A stretch of DNA of 36,258 bases from Nostocoides australiense Ben110 (GCF_001050535.1 NZ_HG764815.1:4153196-4189453), one strand, 5' to 3'. Positions 1 through 8,903 are shown, counted from the stretch's first letter. Made by a program: numbers and translations. The notes: generated by a model not told the origin, from the letters alone.

Positions 1-26
1 GTTATAACCGCCCAACCGTCTTACCT
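1..26. terminator. Half of a palindromic terminator-like element, cut by the window edge
   Basis: The window opens with GTTATAAC, itself palindromic, followed by CGCCCAACCGTCTTACC and a run of five T. The same right arm occurs at 27045-27062, where the left arm GGTAAGAC is visible 42 nt upstream of the end. The first base here is therefore probably close to the centre of a 42-nt hairpin whose other half lies outside the window. It sits just after the stop of the MFS gene. The T run would serve a gene reading rightward from outside the window. That it terminates transcription is inferred. Confidence 0.5.
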
Positions 27-47
27 TTTTCGCCGCGCCTGTGGTTG

Positions 48-1250
48 TCAGTCCTGGGCCGTGCGCAGCACGCTGGCCAGGGCCAAGGCCGAGCAGGTGA
101 GCATGATGGCGGCGGGGACCAGGGCGGAGCCGGCCCCGCCGAGGCCGACGAGCGGCGAGACGACCGCGCCGAAGGCGTGCTGGCTGGTCCCCAGCAGCGC
201 GCTTCCGGTGCCGGCCGAGGACCGGGCTTGCGCCATGACCAGCGCCGCCGTGGGTCCGAGGATGCCGCCCATGGGTGCGATGGCGAAGAAGATGGCGACG
301 GCATACGTCCACACGGGTGCGTGCGTGAGCACCAGCACCACGAAGGCGAGCGTCGCGGCCACCTGCACCAGCACCGACGTCAGGACCACCCGCCGCGGGC
401 CGACGCGATGGACGAGGTGACTGACGGCATACCCGGTGGTGACCATGCCGACGGCGTTGGCGCCGAACGCCATCCCGTAATGGATCTCGCTGAGCCCGAT
501 GATGTTCTGATAGACGAACGGCGAGGCGGCGATGTAGGACATCAAGACCCCGAACGCGCTGACGAAAACCGCGACCTGGCGCCGGTATTCGCTGATTCTG
601 AGCACCTGACCGAAGGCGGTGCGTAGCGGCACTGAGGCACCGTGCCGTCGCTCGGGCGGCAGGCTCTCGCGGATCGCGAGCCGCACCGCCGCGAGACTGA
701 GCGCACCGATGCCGGCGAGCACCCACAGCAGGCCCCGCCAGCCGATCGAGCCGATCATCAGGCTGCCCGCGAAGGGCGCGAGGATCGGGGCGATACCGCC
801 GACTGTCATCATCAGCGTCATGACGCGCGCGGTGTCCCGGCCACTCGTCAGGTCGGTCACGACGGCGCGACCGATGACCAGGCCGCCGGCTCCGGTGAAG
901 CCCTGGACGACACGCGCGAGGATGAGCAGGCCCAGGCTGGGTGCGGCGGCCGCCAGCGCGCCGGCGATGACACAGATCAGTCCGCTGAGAAGCAGCGGAC
1001 GGAGTCGCCCGAAGCGATCCGACAACGGACCCCACACCAGCTGCCCGGCGGACAACCCGAGCATGAACGTCGTCAGCGTCAGTTGCACGCCGCTCGCATC
1101 CGTCCCGAGGTCGCCGACCATGTCAGGGAAGCCGGGCAGATAGAGATCGGTCGCCATCGGGGAGAACGCCGCCAGCATCGCCAGGGTCAGCAACAGGGGG
1201 ATCGCGATGTGGCGGCCGGGGTGATCCTGCGGGGTGTGAGCGTCAGACAC
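48..1250 (-). CDS. MFS transporter, Bcr/CflA drug-resistance type
   Basis: 400 residues with about 12 hydrophobic segments, the usual length for a 12-TM major facilitator. The loop between TM2 and TM3 carries the MFS signature GPLSDRFGRLRPLL, and the N-terminal pattern (ATDLYLPGFP) is typical of the Bcr/CflA (DHA1) subfamily, which exports drugs and small hydrophobic molecules by proton antiport. The GTG start at 1250 has AGGA about 8 nt upstream and overlaps the stop of the rhamnosidase gene by 8 nt, so the two are translationally coupled. By context it may move an aromatic glycoside, aglycone or toxic intermediate across the membrane. The direction of transport cannot be read from sequence. 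Confidence 0.9.
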   Translation of the reverse strand: MSDAHTPQDHPGRHIAIPLLLTLAMLAAFSPMATDLYLPGFPDMVGDLGTDASGVQLTLTTFMLGLSAGQLVWGPLSDRFGRLRPLLLSGLICVIAGALAAAAPSLGLLILARVVQGFTGAGGLVIGRAVVTDLTSGRDTARVMTLMMTVGGIAPILAPFAGSLMIGSIGWRGLLWVLAGIGALSLAAVRLAIRESLPPERRHGASVPLRTAFGQVLRISEYRRQVAVFVSAFGVLMSYIAASPFVYQNIIGLSEIHYGMAFGANAVGMVTTGYAVSHLVHRVGPRRVVLTSVLVQVAATLAFVVLVLTHAPVWTYAVAIFFAIAPMGGILGPTAALVMAQARSSAGTGSALLGTSQHAFGAVVSPLVGLGGAGSALVPAAIMLTCSALALASVLRTAQD

Positions 1251-3885
1251 GGCAGGTCCTGGTATGCCGCCCGGGACCGACGTCCTCCGCCTCACGTCCG
1301 GGGAGGACAAGGTCGGCCCGGCATCCTGCCGGCACGTCGGCGGTGAGTTCGAAATCATTGTCCCGCAACGACCATTCGACCGTATGCCGTCCGTGAGGCG
1401 AATCGTGATGGGCCTGGGCCCAGGTGACTCCGCCACCAGGCCGCGGTTCGATGCGCGAGCGGCGCCACGCCGGCTCGGTCCGCCGCAGGCCCGCGACGTG
1501 GGTGTGCAGGAACCCGATGACGGCGCCCTTGCTGTAGTGGTTGAGCGACGCGTGCGGCATGCCGTCCTCGTCGATGCCTTCCCAACGCTCCCACATCGTG
1601 GTCGCGCCACGGTCGAGCATCGCCAGCCATCCCGGGGCGGCGCGTTGCAGGAGCAGGTCGTATGCCGTGTCGAGGTGCCCGCTGTCGGCGAGAGCGGGCA
1701 GCAGGTCACGGGTGGCAAGGAAGCCCGTGCCGAGCCGGGTGCCGTTGTCGCGGACGAGGCGATCCAATTGCGCGGCAGCGGTTTTGCGCAGGTGATCGGG
1801 CACGAGGCCGAACGTCAGCGCCCGCACGAGGTTGGCCTGCGTGTCGGGCGTGATGGTGCCGTCCGCGCCGACGAACTCCTGCTGCCAGGCGGTGCGGGTT
1901 TTGTCGGCGAGGTCGCGACAGTGCCGCGCGTCCGCCGGTCGGCCCAGCACCTCGGCGATGGCGGCCATGGTCTCGGCTGACCGGACCAGATAGGCGGTGG
2001 CGACGTCGGCCTTGTCCGCGGCGAGGAAGGCGGGGAAGTCGATCTCCTCGCCCGGCACAAGCCATTCTCCCCAATGGAAACCGGTGTCCCACAGCCATGT
2101 CTCGTGATCGAGCGGCGCGGGGGAGCGGGCGACCCGCGACGGGTGACGCCCGGTCGCGGCGCTCGCTGCCGCGAAGGCGAGCCAGCGTTGCATGTTCGGC
2201 CACAACTCGGCGAGGCTTCGCAGGTCGCCGTACTCGGCATACAGTTCCCATGGCACGAGGACGATGGCGTCGCCCCAGCCGGCCGAGCCGTTGAGCTTCT
2301 CCAGGAAGCCCGATCGCTCGGCGGGGGGCATCGGCGCCATATTGCCGACGATGCCGTTATCCCATTGCGCCGCAGCGAGATCGCGCAACCACGACAGGGA
2401 GAAGCCGGCGATGTCGTGGTGGAAGCTGGCCACGGGTGCATAGATCTGCCAGTCACCGGTCCACCCGGCCCGCTCCCTGGTCGGGCAGTCGGTCGGGATG
2501 GAGATGGCGTTGCCACGGAAACTCCGGACGGCGGCGGCGTGCAAGGCGTTGAGGTCGGCGTTGCTGCACGCGAACGACCCGCGCTCGGGCAGGTCCGTAT
2601 GGACGACGACGGCGCGGGCCCGGGCGGCCACCTCCTCCGGCGCGAGATCGTGGCTGACGCCCTCGAGGCGCACGTAGCGGAAGCCGTGGCTGGTCAGGGT
2701 CGGCTCGAAGCTCTCACCCAGTTCCCCGGCGATGGTGACCCGATCGACCATCCCGGCGCGCACCTCGTGCTGGATGAAAGGAATGTCATCGGGCCGCAGG
2801 TGTTCGGTCATCACGTCACCGGCGGCGTCGACGGCCTCCGCGTGGGTCAGCGTGAGCGTGGTGCCGGCCGGGCCGAGTGCCGTGAGGTCGTCCAGGCGCG
2901 TCCATCCGCCGATGTTCTGCCCGAAGTCGAGGACGTAGGTGCCCGGCCGTGGGCGCGTGGCGGCGACTGCGGCGAGTTCGGTGATGCGGCGCACCGGGGG
3001 TGCCGGCGAGGCGGTGAGCGCGGCATACCCGATGTCTTCGCGGACCGTGACCGGCTCCCAGGACGGGGCGTCGAGATCTGTTGCAGTCCAACCCGATTGA
3101 CGGAGCCGGTTGTCCTGCTGCTGACCCTCGATGAGGTCGGCCGCGACGACATGTGACGGCGCCCAGCGCCACGAGGCGCCGGTGCCGGTGACGACCGTCG
3201 AAGCGTCCTCGAACGTCAGGTGAAGTTGCGCGAGGTATGCGGTGCGGTTGCCGAACTGATCGGTCGAGCGCGGCATACCCACCGACCCGCGAAACCAGCC
3301 GTCGGCGAGAAGGACATCGACGGCATTGTCGCCCAGTCGAATCCGAGTGGTGACGTCGATGGTGGACACGTGCAGCCGGGCGGCGTACTCCGTATAGCCA
3401 GGCGCCAGTACCTCGTCGCTCACCGGCTCGCCGTTGAGAAAGGTCTCGTGGATGCCGTGAGCGGTGACATACAGGCGGGCGCGCGCGACCGGCCGGTCCA
3501 CTGTCGTGACACCGCGCAGGCGGTAGGCGGGCCGGAAGCCCGGAGTCTCCGGCTCACGTGGGGTGGGCGACACCCAGGACGCCTGCCAGTCAGCAACATT
3601 CAGCAGCCCGGCTTCGAGGGCGACCGGTTCGCTGAACTCGCTGTCCCCCATATCGGTTCGCACTTGGACCGCGATCTCGTGCTGCTCTCCCGAATGCAAT
3701 GGGTCGAAGGGCCACGGTTGCAGGACGGTGCCGTCGCTCTCGACCCATGGACTCAGTTCGTCGTCGAGACGGAGGCGGTAGGCATGCTGGCGCCCGGCAT
3801 CGGGGGCGGGTAGTTGCCAGGACAGCCGCGGCCGCCGCTCCCCGATCCCGAGGGCGTCGTCGCGATGCTCGACCCGGATGCGCAT
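1243..3885 (-). CDS. Alpha-L-rhamnosidase, glycoside hydrolase family 78
   Basis: 880 residues, the normal length for bacterial GH78 enzymes, which release terminal L-rhamnose from rhamnosides such as flavonoid rutinosides by an inverting mechanism. The N-terminus reads MRIRVEHRDDALGIG, the usual opening of the family. Residues 466-478 (DCPTRERAGWTGD) correspond to the catalytic loop with the acid residues, followed by GWGDA at 536-540 and HWGEWL at 604-609, also conserved in the family. There is no signal peptide or membrane helix, so it acts in the cytoplasm and its substrate must be imported whole. ATG at 3885 was chosen because it gives the family N-terminus; longer in-frame extensions look non-coding. 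It lies between the LysR gene at 3981-4964 and the MFS gene on the same strand. Confidence 0.93.
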   Translation of the reverse strand: MRIRVEHRDDALGIGERRPRLSWQLPAPDAGRQHAYRLRLDDELSPWVESDGTVLQPWPFDPLHSGEQHEIAVQVRTDMGDSEFSEPVALEAGLLNVADWQASWVSPTPREPETPGFRPAYRLRGVTTVDRPVARARLYVTAHGIHETFLNGEPVSDEVLAPGYTEYAARLHVSTIDVTTRIRLGDNAVDVLLADGWFRGSVGMPRSTDQFGNRTAYLAQLHLTFEDASTVVTGTGASWRWAPSHVVAADLIEGQQQDNRLRQSGWTATDLDAPSWEPVTVREDIGYAALTASPAPPVRRITELAAVAATRPRPGTYVLDFGQNIGGWTRLDDLTALGPAGTTLTLTHAEAVDAAGDVMTEHLRPDDIPFIQHEVRAGMVDRVTIAGELGESFEPTLTSHGFRYVRLEGVSHDLAPEEVAARARAVVVHTDLPERGSFACSNADLNALHAAAVRSFRGNAISIPTDCPTRERAGWTGDWQIYAPVASFHHDIAGFSLSWLRDLAAAQWDNGIVGNMAPMPPAERSGFLEKLNGSAGWGDAIVLVPWELYAEYGDLRSLAELWPNMQRWLAFAAASAATGRHPSRVARSPAPLDHETWLWDTGFHWGEWLVPGEEIDFPAFLAADKADVATAYLVRSAETMAAIAEVLGRPADARHCRDLADKTRTAWQQEFVGADGTITPDTQANLVRALTFGLVPDHLRKTAAAQLDRLVRDNGTRLGTGFLATRDLLPALADSGHLDTAYDLLLQRAAPGWLAMLDRGATTMWERWEGIDEDGMPHASLNHYSKGAVIGFLHTHVAGLRRTEPAWRRSRIEPRPGGGVTWAQAHHDSPHGRHTVEWSLRDNDFELTADVPAGCRADLVLPGREAEDVGPGRHTRTCRV

Positions 3886-3980
3886 CCGCCTAGCCGACCA
3901 GGAGATCGCGGGTGGGGGAAATCGCGCCTCGGCATGGCACCGATTCCCCTCCTCTATGGCGAGGAGCGGACAATCGCATG

Positions 3981-4964
3981 CTATTGGCTCGGGGCAGCGT
4001 CCTCGAGTTCGATCGCCACGTCGTAGAGCAGGTGCCGCAACCACGTCACCGCTGGGTCGTTGTCGCGTCGCTGATGCCAGTGCGCCGCCTCGGTGATCTG
4101 CACCTGAGTGAGCGGGGTTCGGGCGATCGCGAGATCGAGCGACTCGAGGACGCGGTGGGCGAGCCGGGAGGGCACGAAGGCGCACATGTGCGTGCCCTTG
4201 ATGGCGAAGGGAACTGTCAGCAGACTGGTGACACGCACGGCGACAAGGCGATCGGCGATCCCGGCCGCCTCGGCGGCCTTCTCCAGCGGGCGGCGATAGT
4301 CGCCGGCGGCGAGGAACTCGGCCACGGCGTGCGGCATACGGTGCAATTGCTCGAGCGTGAGCGCGCCGTCGACGAGTTCCGGGTTGTCGCGCGCGACCAG
4401 ACACACCAGGTGATCAGTGAAGATCGGCTGCACCAAACCCCCGAAGCCGAAGCCCAACGGGGCCACCATGAGGTCACGGCGCATGAGGTCCGCCTCGACG
4501 AGGTCGTGTGCGCGTGGCATCGGTTCGATGACGACGCTGCAGCCCGGGGCGGCTTCGCGAACAGCCCGCGAGAGGGGCTCGGCGAGCACGGTCATCGCGT
4601 ACTCCGACATCGACAGTGAGAAGCGTTTGTCGCTGGTCGCCGGGTCGAATTCGCTGTGGTCGCCGAGCAGCGTCTCGGCGGCCGCAACGGCGGCGGCGAC
4701 CTTGGGCCGCAGGTCCTCGGCGAGGGGCGTGAGCTGGAAGTCCCGGCCCGTGCGCACGAGCAGCTCGTCGTCGAAATGGGTGCGGAGCCGGCCCAGAGCA
4801 CCACTCATGGCCGGCTGGCTCATCTGCATGCGGATGCCGGCGTGCGTGAGGTTGCGTTCTTCCAACAGTGCGTGCAGGAAGAGCAGCAGGTTCGCGTCGA
4901 CATCGCGCACGCGTTCACGCGTGCCGCCTGCGGGGCTGGGTCCTACCGATGACACGCTGCCCAT
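3981..4964 (-). CDS. LysR-family regulator, NodD-like (first of a divergent pair)
   Basis: 327 residues. The N-terminus has the winged helix-turn-helix of LysR regulators (LLFLHALLEERNLTHAG, then MSQPAMSGALGRLRTHF). The effector-binding part (FDPATSDKRFSLSMSEYA) resembles the NodD/NahR group, whose members often sense flavonoids or aromatic acids. It is a paralogue of the regulator encoded head-to-head at 5034; both share the segments SQPAMSGAL, FDDELLVR and FDPATSD. It is followed on the same strand by the rhamnosidase and MFS genes, which it may control. The ATG at 4964 was taken as the start; a GTG nearer the helix-turn-helix is possible. A ligand is not evident from the sequence. Confidence 0.9.
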   Translation of the reverse strand: MGSVSSVGPSPAGGTRERVRDVDANLLLFLHALLEERNLTHAGIRMQMSQPAMSGALGRLRTHFDDELLVRTGRDFQLTPLAEDLRPKVAAAVAAAETLLGDHSEFDPATSDKRFSLSMSEYAMTVLAEPLSRAVREAAPGCSVVIEPMPRAHDLVEADLMRRDLMVAPLGFGFGGLVQPIFTDHLVCLVARDNPELVDGALTLEQLHRMPHAVAEFLAAGDYRRPLEKAAEAAGIADRLVAVRVTSLLTVPFAIKGTHMCAFVPSRLAHRVLESLDLAIARTPLTQVQITEAAHWHQRRDNDPAVTWLRHLLYDVAIELEDAAPSQ

Positions 4965-4981
4965 CGTAGGGTTGTCGGTGT

Positions 4982-5000
4982 CGCCGATCGATAGTCGGCG
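4982..5000. promoter_or_regulatory. Inverted repeat between divergent LysR genes
   Basis: The arms CGCCGA and TCGGCG are separated by 7 nt (TCGATAG) and lie in the short gap between the two LysR genes. LysR proteins typically bind interrupted dyads of this size in the divergent promoter of their own gene. Because the gap is only about 40-70 bp, one site would have to serve both promoters. The role is inferred from position and symmetry. Confidence 0.45.
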
Positions 5001-5033
5001 CGATTGTCGACGGCGACGGAGGTCGAAGGTCAG

Positions 5034-5963
5034 GTGGCGCTCGGAGGGACCGACCTCAATCTCGTGCTCGCGCTCAAGGTCATCCTCGAAGAGGGCAATG
5101 TCACGCGTGCCGGCGAACGTCTGGCCATGAGCCAGCCGGCCATGAGCGGTGCCCTGGCGAAGCTGCGGCGGCGGTTCGACGACGAATTGCTCGTCCGCTC
5201 CGGGCGCGAATACGAGCTGACGCCGTTCGCCCGGGAGCTGCTGCCGGAGGCGCAGGAGGCATTGCGGCTGATCAGCGAGGCGCTCGGAGTGGCCGAGGGA
5301 TTCGACCCGGCCACGAGTGACCGGGAGTTCCGGATCACGATGAGCGACTACGCGATCGCCGTCGTGTTGGAGCCACTGCTCGCGAAGATCACGGCGCAGG
5401 CTCCGCATGTCCGCCTGACCGTCGACCATCTGATGCCGGCGACGTCGGCGACCGACCGGCTGCTGCTGGACTACGACGTGATGATCGCCCCTTTGGGCTA
5501 TGGCTTCGGCGGCCATTCGCGTCCGCTGTGGCGGGACCGGATGGTCTGTTTGATGGCCTCCGATCACCCCCTGGCCGGCGTTGGCGCGCTGACGCTGGAC
5601 CATCTGCGCGAGACCCCGCATGCCGAGGCGGCGTTCGGGCCGGGCACGCTGACGCCGGTTTCTCGGGTGCTCGGTGAGTTGGACGTCCAGCGGCGTGTGG
5701 ATGTGCAGGTGCGCGGGTGGCTTCCGTTGCCCTTCGTGCTCATCGACTCCGACATGATCGGGATCGTCCCCGAACGCCTGGCGCGCATGCACGTGCGCCC
5801 CGGCGGTCCCCTGGTCCAGAAGGAAACGCCGTTCGGGGAAATCCTTCTTGTGGAAGGCTATTGGTATGCCGCGAATCGCCTCGGCGACCCGGCGAACCAC
5901 TGGCTGTTCGAGCGTTTGGACGAGGTCGCTGCCGAGTTGGCTCCCGAGGAGGACGCGTCCTGA
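5034..5963 (+). CDS. LysR-family regulator, NodD-like (second of a divergent pair)
   Basis: 309 residues from the GTG at 5034; an in-frame TTG at 5004 would add 10 residues but would leave almost no promoter. The helix-turn-helix covers about residues 20-50 (VTRAGERLAMSQPAMSGALA), and the rest is a periplasmic-binding-protein-like effector domain of the Nod type (FRITMSDYAIAVVLEPLL). It is clearly related to the regulator at 3981-4964 and was probably produced by duplication. It converges on the truncated dipeptidase gene. Its stop codon sits inside a 13-bp tandem duplication (5952-5977). It could regulate the rhamnosidase branch, the downstream modules or both. Confidence 0.9.
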   Translation: MALGGTDLNLVLALKVILEEGNVTRAGERLAMSQPAMSGALAKLRRRFDDELLVRSGREYELTPFARELLPEAQEALRLISEALGVAEGFDPATSDREFRITMSDYAIAVVLEPLLAKITAQAPHVRLTVDHLMPATSATDRLLLDYDVMIAPLGYGFGGHSRPLWRDRMVCLMASDHPLAGVGALTLDHLRETPHAEAAFGPGTLTPVSRVLGELDVQRRVDVQVRGWLPLPFVLIDSDMIGIVPERLARMHVRPGGPLVQKETPFGEILLVEGYWYAANRLGDPANHWLFERLDEVAAELAPEEDAS

Positions 5964-5977
5964 CGACGCGTCCTGAC
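5952..5977. repeat. 13-bp perfect tandem duplication at a gene end
   Basis: GACGCGTCCTGAC occurs twice without a spacer at 5952-5964 and 5965-5977. The first copy contains the stop codon of the LysR gene. The repeat lies 15-40 nt from the premature-looking end of the dipeptidase gene, as would be expected of a deletion or slippage scar. Confidence 0.85.
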
Positions 5978-5991
5978 GTCCCGGCGGCCAG

Positions 5992-6945
5992 TCAGGCGGG
6001 CAGTGCCCCGGCGAGGACGCGCAGGCCGATGCCGGTGACGCCGCCGGTCGCGGCGATGCCCCGGATCTCGTCGTCGGTCATATTGCGGTTGACCGGGCTC
6101 GTGGCTTGCACCCCGCCATGACTGATCACGACCGGCCGATCGGCCACTGCGAGTACCTCTGCGACGGTGCGGTGGCTGGCGTGAGCGAGGTCGACGACGA
6201 CACGCAGGTCGTCCAACGCCGCCATCACGTCACGTCCGAACCCGGTCAGGCCCCCCTTGTCGACCCCGTGCATCGACCCCGCGACATCGTTGTCGAAGAC
6301 GTGGGTCAGCCCGGCCATCCGCATCCCGGCGTCGTGGAGGGCTGCAACGTTCTCCAACCGGCCTTCGAGGTTGTGCAGACCCTCGACGGAGAACAGCGCG
6401 CCGATCGGTTCGCTGCCAGCGTCCCGGGTCGCCAGGATCCGGAGCAGGTCGGAGCGGGAGCGGACGAAAGCCAACTGGCCGCCGGAGCGCTCCACCGTTC
6501 TCTCCAATTTGGCCGCATGGTGAAGTGATCTCTGCAGCAAGGATTTCCACGTAACCCGCGGTTGCCGCTGAGCGATCGACAGTGCAGTGATCAGGTCGCT
6601 GCTGTCGTCATTGCGTTCGAGGTTCAGGCCACGCGGCGTCTTGGTCACCGACGAGAACACCTGACGTGCCACGTGACCGTCGCGCAGCCGGGGCAGGTCG
6701 ACGTGCCCACGGTCGCCGCGGCGGAGCAGCTCGCGCTCCCACAGGAGAGTGTCCGCGTGCAGGTCCACCACCCGCAGCCGGGCGTGCAGCGCCCGGGCCT
6801 CTGGGGAGGCCGCCAGGGTGGCGCGCGGCGATATCTGGTTGAGCCGCCGCTCGACCAGGGGCGCGGTGGCCCGTGTCGCGGCGCCGACGGCAACCGCCGC
6901 GGCGAGTCCTCCCGCGACCACCTTCATACGGCGCGCATTGTCCAC
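5992..6945 (-). CDS. Membrane dipeptidase (peptidase M19), C-terminally truncated
   Basis: 317 residues of the renal-dipeptidase-like M19 family, binuclear zinc enzymes that hydrolyse dipeptides. A hydrophobic N-terminus (about residues 9-24) suggests a signal anchor. The zinc ligands seen are H63 and D65 (LHAD), the Glu in FSVEGLHN, and the His residues in VVDLAHAS and VVISHGG. The family normally continues about 70-80 residues past GGVTGIG to include a GSDFDG motif with a substrate-binding Asp. Here the frame ends at GALPA, and the converging LysR gene begins 28 nt later, so the C-terminal part of the barrel is missing. The GTG at 6945 is the start used; ATG at 6927 is an alternative. It is probably inactive or altered. 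Confidence 0.8.
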   Translation of the reverse strand: MDNARRMKVVAGGLAAAVAVGAATRATAPLVERRLNQISPRATLAASPEARALHARLRVVDLHADTLLWERELLRRGDRGHVDLPRLRDGHVARQVFSSVTKTPRGLNLERNDDSSDLITALSIAQRQPRVTWKSLLQRSLHHAAKLERTVERSGGQLAFVRSRSDLLRILATRDAGSEPIGALFSVEGLHNLEGRLENVAALHDAGMRMAGLTHVFDNDVAGSMHGVDKGGLTGFGRDVMAALDDLRVVVDLAHASHRTVAEVLAVADRPVVISHGGVQATSPVNRNMTDDEIRGIAATGGVTGIGLRVLAGALPA

Positions 6946-7054
6946 GCGACCGATAATGCCAAGCCGAGCGCTGTTCCTGTCGATCGCGAACGATGCCGGC
7001 GCGCCGACGTGGCGATGCGCCCACGTGGCGCGAGCGGCGGCATCGATTCGGGGC

Positions 7055-8428
7055 TCAGACCCAGTGGTTGCGGTTGGTGGCGCCCTCGGGGCCGGCGAGA
7101 TAGCTGACGAACATACCGCCCGGGTCTCTCTCAGCCCGAATCTCTTGCAGCCGAGCCCAGTTCGCGTCCGACATGAACTGCACCTGGCGGCGCGAGAGGT
7201 CGCTGTCGCCGAGGTACTGCCCGACGGTCACCGGCTGCAGGTCCGCCATCACCGACTGCAGCCACGAGATATTGCGCTCATCGTCCGCCGGGTCCTCCCA
7301 CAGGTTGTAGGCCGCGAGGTAGATCTCGCTCTGCATCGAGAACGCCATGTCCGGCAGGTCGCGCAGGGGGGCCATGGAGAACCAGATCGTAAATGCCTTG
7401 TCGTTGGGGAGAGTGACATAGGCGTTCTTCATGGCGTCCACGACCTGTTCGGTCGGGCCGGTGATCCAGGCATTGTCGACCGCCCAGCGGTGCCCCTCAG
7501 GGTTCGCCATGAGTTGTTCCCTGCGGTGGTCCTCGATATCGGCGGGGACGCAATCGTGAACCAGCAGAGCGCGATCCAGAGCGGGGTTGGTGCGGAAGGG
7601 CGCCAACGCGACCTCGGCCTGCTCCGGGGTGTCGACGAGAGCGAGGCCGGTGACGATGAGGACTGGTCCCTCGGCGATGTTCGTGTCCGTCTTGGTCAGC
7701 GCGACGATCTCGACCGTGTCGGTCACGGTGTGGTGCGTGTTGTGCAGCCAGGTCATGACCTCGTCGAAGTCGGCGAGGTCGAAGGCTTGAACCGTCGTCG
7801 CGCTGTAGCCGTAGTGCGGCATCGTGCGCAGGTGGAAGCGTGTGACGACGCCGAAGAAGCCCGGCCCTGCGCCGCGAGCCGCCCAGAAGAGGTCGGCGTT
7901 CTCGGTCTCGCTGGCCTTGACCAACTCACCGTCGGCGGTGACGACGTCGATGGAGTCGATCCACTCGGCGCCCCAGCCCCAGCCGCGCGCGTTGTAGCCT
8001 TGCCCACCCTGGAGGAGGAAGCCGCCGATGCCCACGGTGGGACAGTGCCCGCCGGGGAAGAAGCGCCCCCGCTGCGCGAGATAGGGACCCAGGGTCGATC
8101 CGCCTTTGATCGCCGGGCCGGCGCTCGCGATGCCGGTCGCCTCGTCATACGACGCATCGTTGAGCGCGCCGAGATCGAGCACCAGCGCGTCGTCGCGGAC
8201 CGACCATTGGGCCCAGCTGTGGCCGCCGGAGCGAATTGCTACCTTCCAGCCGCGGTCTTTGGCGAGCCGTATGCCGCGCACCACGTCCTGCTCGTTAGCC
8301 ACCTTGAGCACAGCGGCCGGAAGGCGCTGCGGCAGAAGGCGATTGAAGACCCGGTCGACGACGGCGTCGGCGAAGCCGGGATCGTCACGCAGCAGGAAGG
8401 TGCCGTCGAAGGCTGGCAGGTTGCTCAC
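7055..8428 (-). CDS. FAD-linked oxidoreductase of the berberine-bridge (BBE) type
   Basis: 457 residues with an N-terminal PCMH-type FAD domain and a C-terminal BBE domain (NWARLQEIRAERDPGGMF). H70 in RSGGHSW and C129 in GHCPTVGIGG fall where bicovalent flavoproteins such as glucooligosaccharide oxidase attach FAD through both His and Cys. Such enzymes oxidise sugars, alcohols or phenolic and alkaloid ring systems with O2 or another acceptor. The GTG start at 8428 has GAGAGG upstream. It is the third gene of a minus-strand run (FAD monooxygenase, SnoaL-like protein, this gene). The substrate is unknown; context suggests oxidation of a flavonoid or other phenolic heterocycle, or of the released sugar. 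Confidence 0.88.
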   Translation of the reverse strand: MSNLPAFDGTFLLRDDPGFADAVVDRVFNRLLPQRLPAAVLKVANEQDVVRGIRLAKDRGWKVAIRSGGHSWAQWSVRDDALVLDLGALNDASYDEATGIASAGPAIKGGSTLGPYLAQRGRFFPGGHCPTVGIGGFLLQGGQGYNARGWGWGAEWIDSIDVVTADGELVKASETENADLFWAARGAGPGFFGVVTRFHLRTMPHYGYSATTVQAFDLADFDEVMTWLHNTHHTVTDTVEIVALTKTDTNIAEGPVLIVTGLALVDTPEQAEVALAPFRTNPALDRALLVHDCVPADIEDHRREQLMANPEGHRWAVDNAWITGPTEQVVDAMKNAYVTLPNDKAFTIWFSMAPLRDLPDMAFSMQSEIYLAAYNLWEDPADDERNISWLQSVMADLQPVTVGQYLGDSDLSRRQVQFMSDANWARLQEIRAERDPGGMFVSYLAGPEGATNRNHWV

Positions 8429-8471
8429 GGTGGGGCCTCTCGTGTAGATCAGACGATCGTGTGCTTGGTGA

Positions 8472-8897
8472 TCAGTGCGGCAGGCCGAGTTCGGTCCTGG
8501 TGCCGTCGACCCCGGTCTTGCGGAAAGAGTTGTAGGCGACGCGGATGTGGCTGAACTGCCCCGCGTCGTTGATGCGATAGAGGATCACGCCGTGGAAGTC
8601 GAACTGATCGCCTTCCACCACCGGGCCGAAGAGCGCCTCCGGCGCGTCGTGCCGGGCCCGGAAGTTGGTCTTCATCTCGATGGCCAGCCGGGTGTCGTCG
8701 CTGACGAAGTCCACGACATCGAGGGTCTCGACGAAGTCCGGCCAGATCTTCGCGTAGTGGTCCTTCATGCCCTGCCGTCCATGGATCTCCAACAGCCCGT
8801 TGATCATCCAGAGGTCTTCGGCAATGAAGCGATCAAAGGCGGTGGTGTCCTCGGCGTTGAAGCCGGCGATGTACTCGTCGAAGGTCGCCCGGTCCAT
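8472..8897 (-). CDS. SnoaL-like / NTF2-like small protein
   Basis: 141 residues with the cone-shaped NTF2-like fold pattern: an N-terminal helix (FDEYIAGFNAEDTTAFDRFI), then RQGMKDHYAKIWPDF and a C-terminal beta sheet (FHGVILYRINDAGQFSHIRVAYNSF). Members act as cyclases, isomerases or dehydratases on polyketide and aromatic intermediates, or as small ligand binders. It starts 7 nt downstream of the FAD monooxygenase stop and precedes the BBE oxidoreductase, so it belongs to this operon. The exact reaction cannot be told from sequence. Confidence 0.8.
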   Translation of the reverse strand: MDRATFDEYIAGFNAEDTTAFDRFIAEDLWMINGLLEIHGRQGMKDHYAKIWPDFVETLDVVDFVSDDTRLAIEMKTNFRARHDAPEALFGPVVEGDQFDFHGVILYRINDAGQFSHIRVAYNSFRKTGVDGTRTELGLPH

Positions 8898-8903
8898 GCG
8901 CGA

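Noticed and set aside
45-1346. Long plus-strand reading frames opposite the MFS gene
   Set aside because: They are Arg/Ala/Gly-rich shadows of a high-GC coding strand and lack any family pattern.
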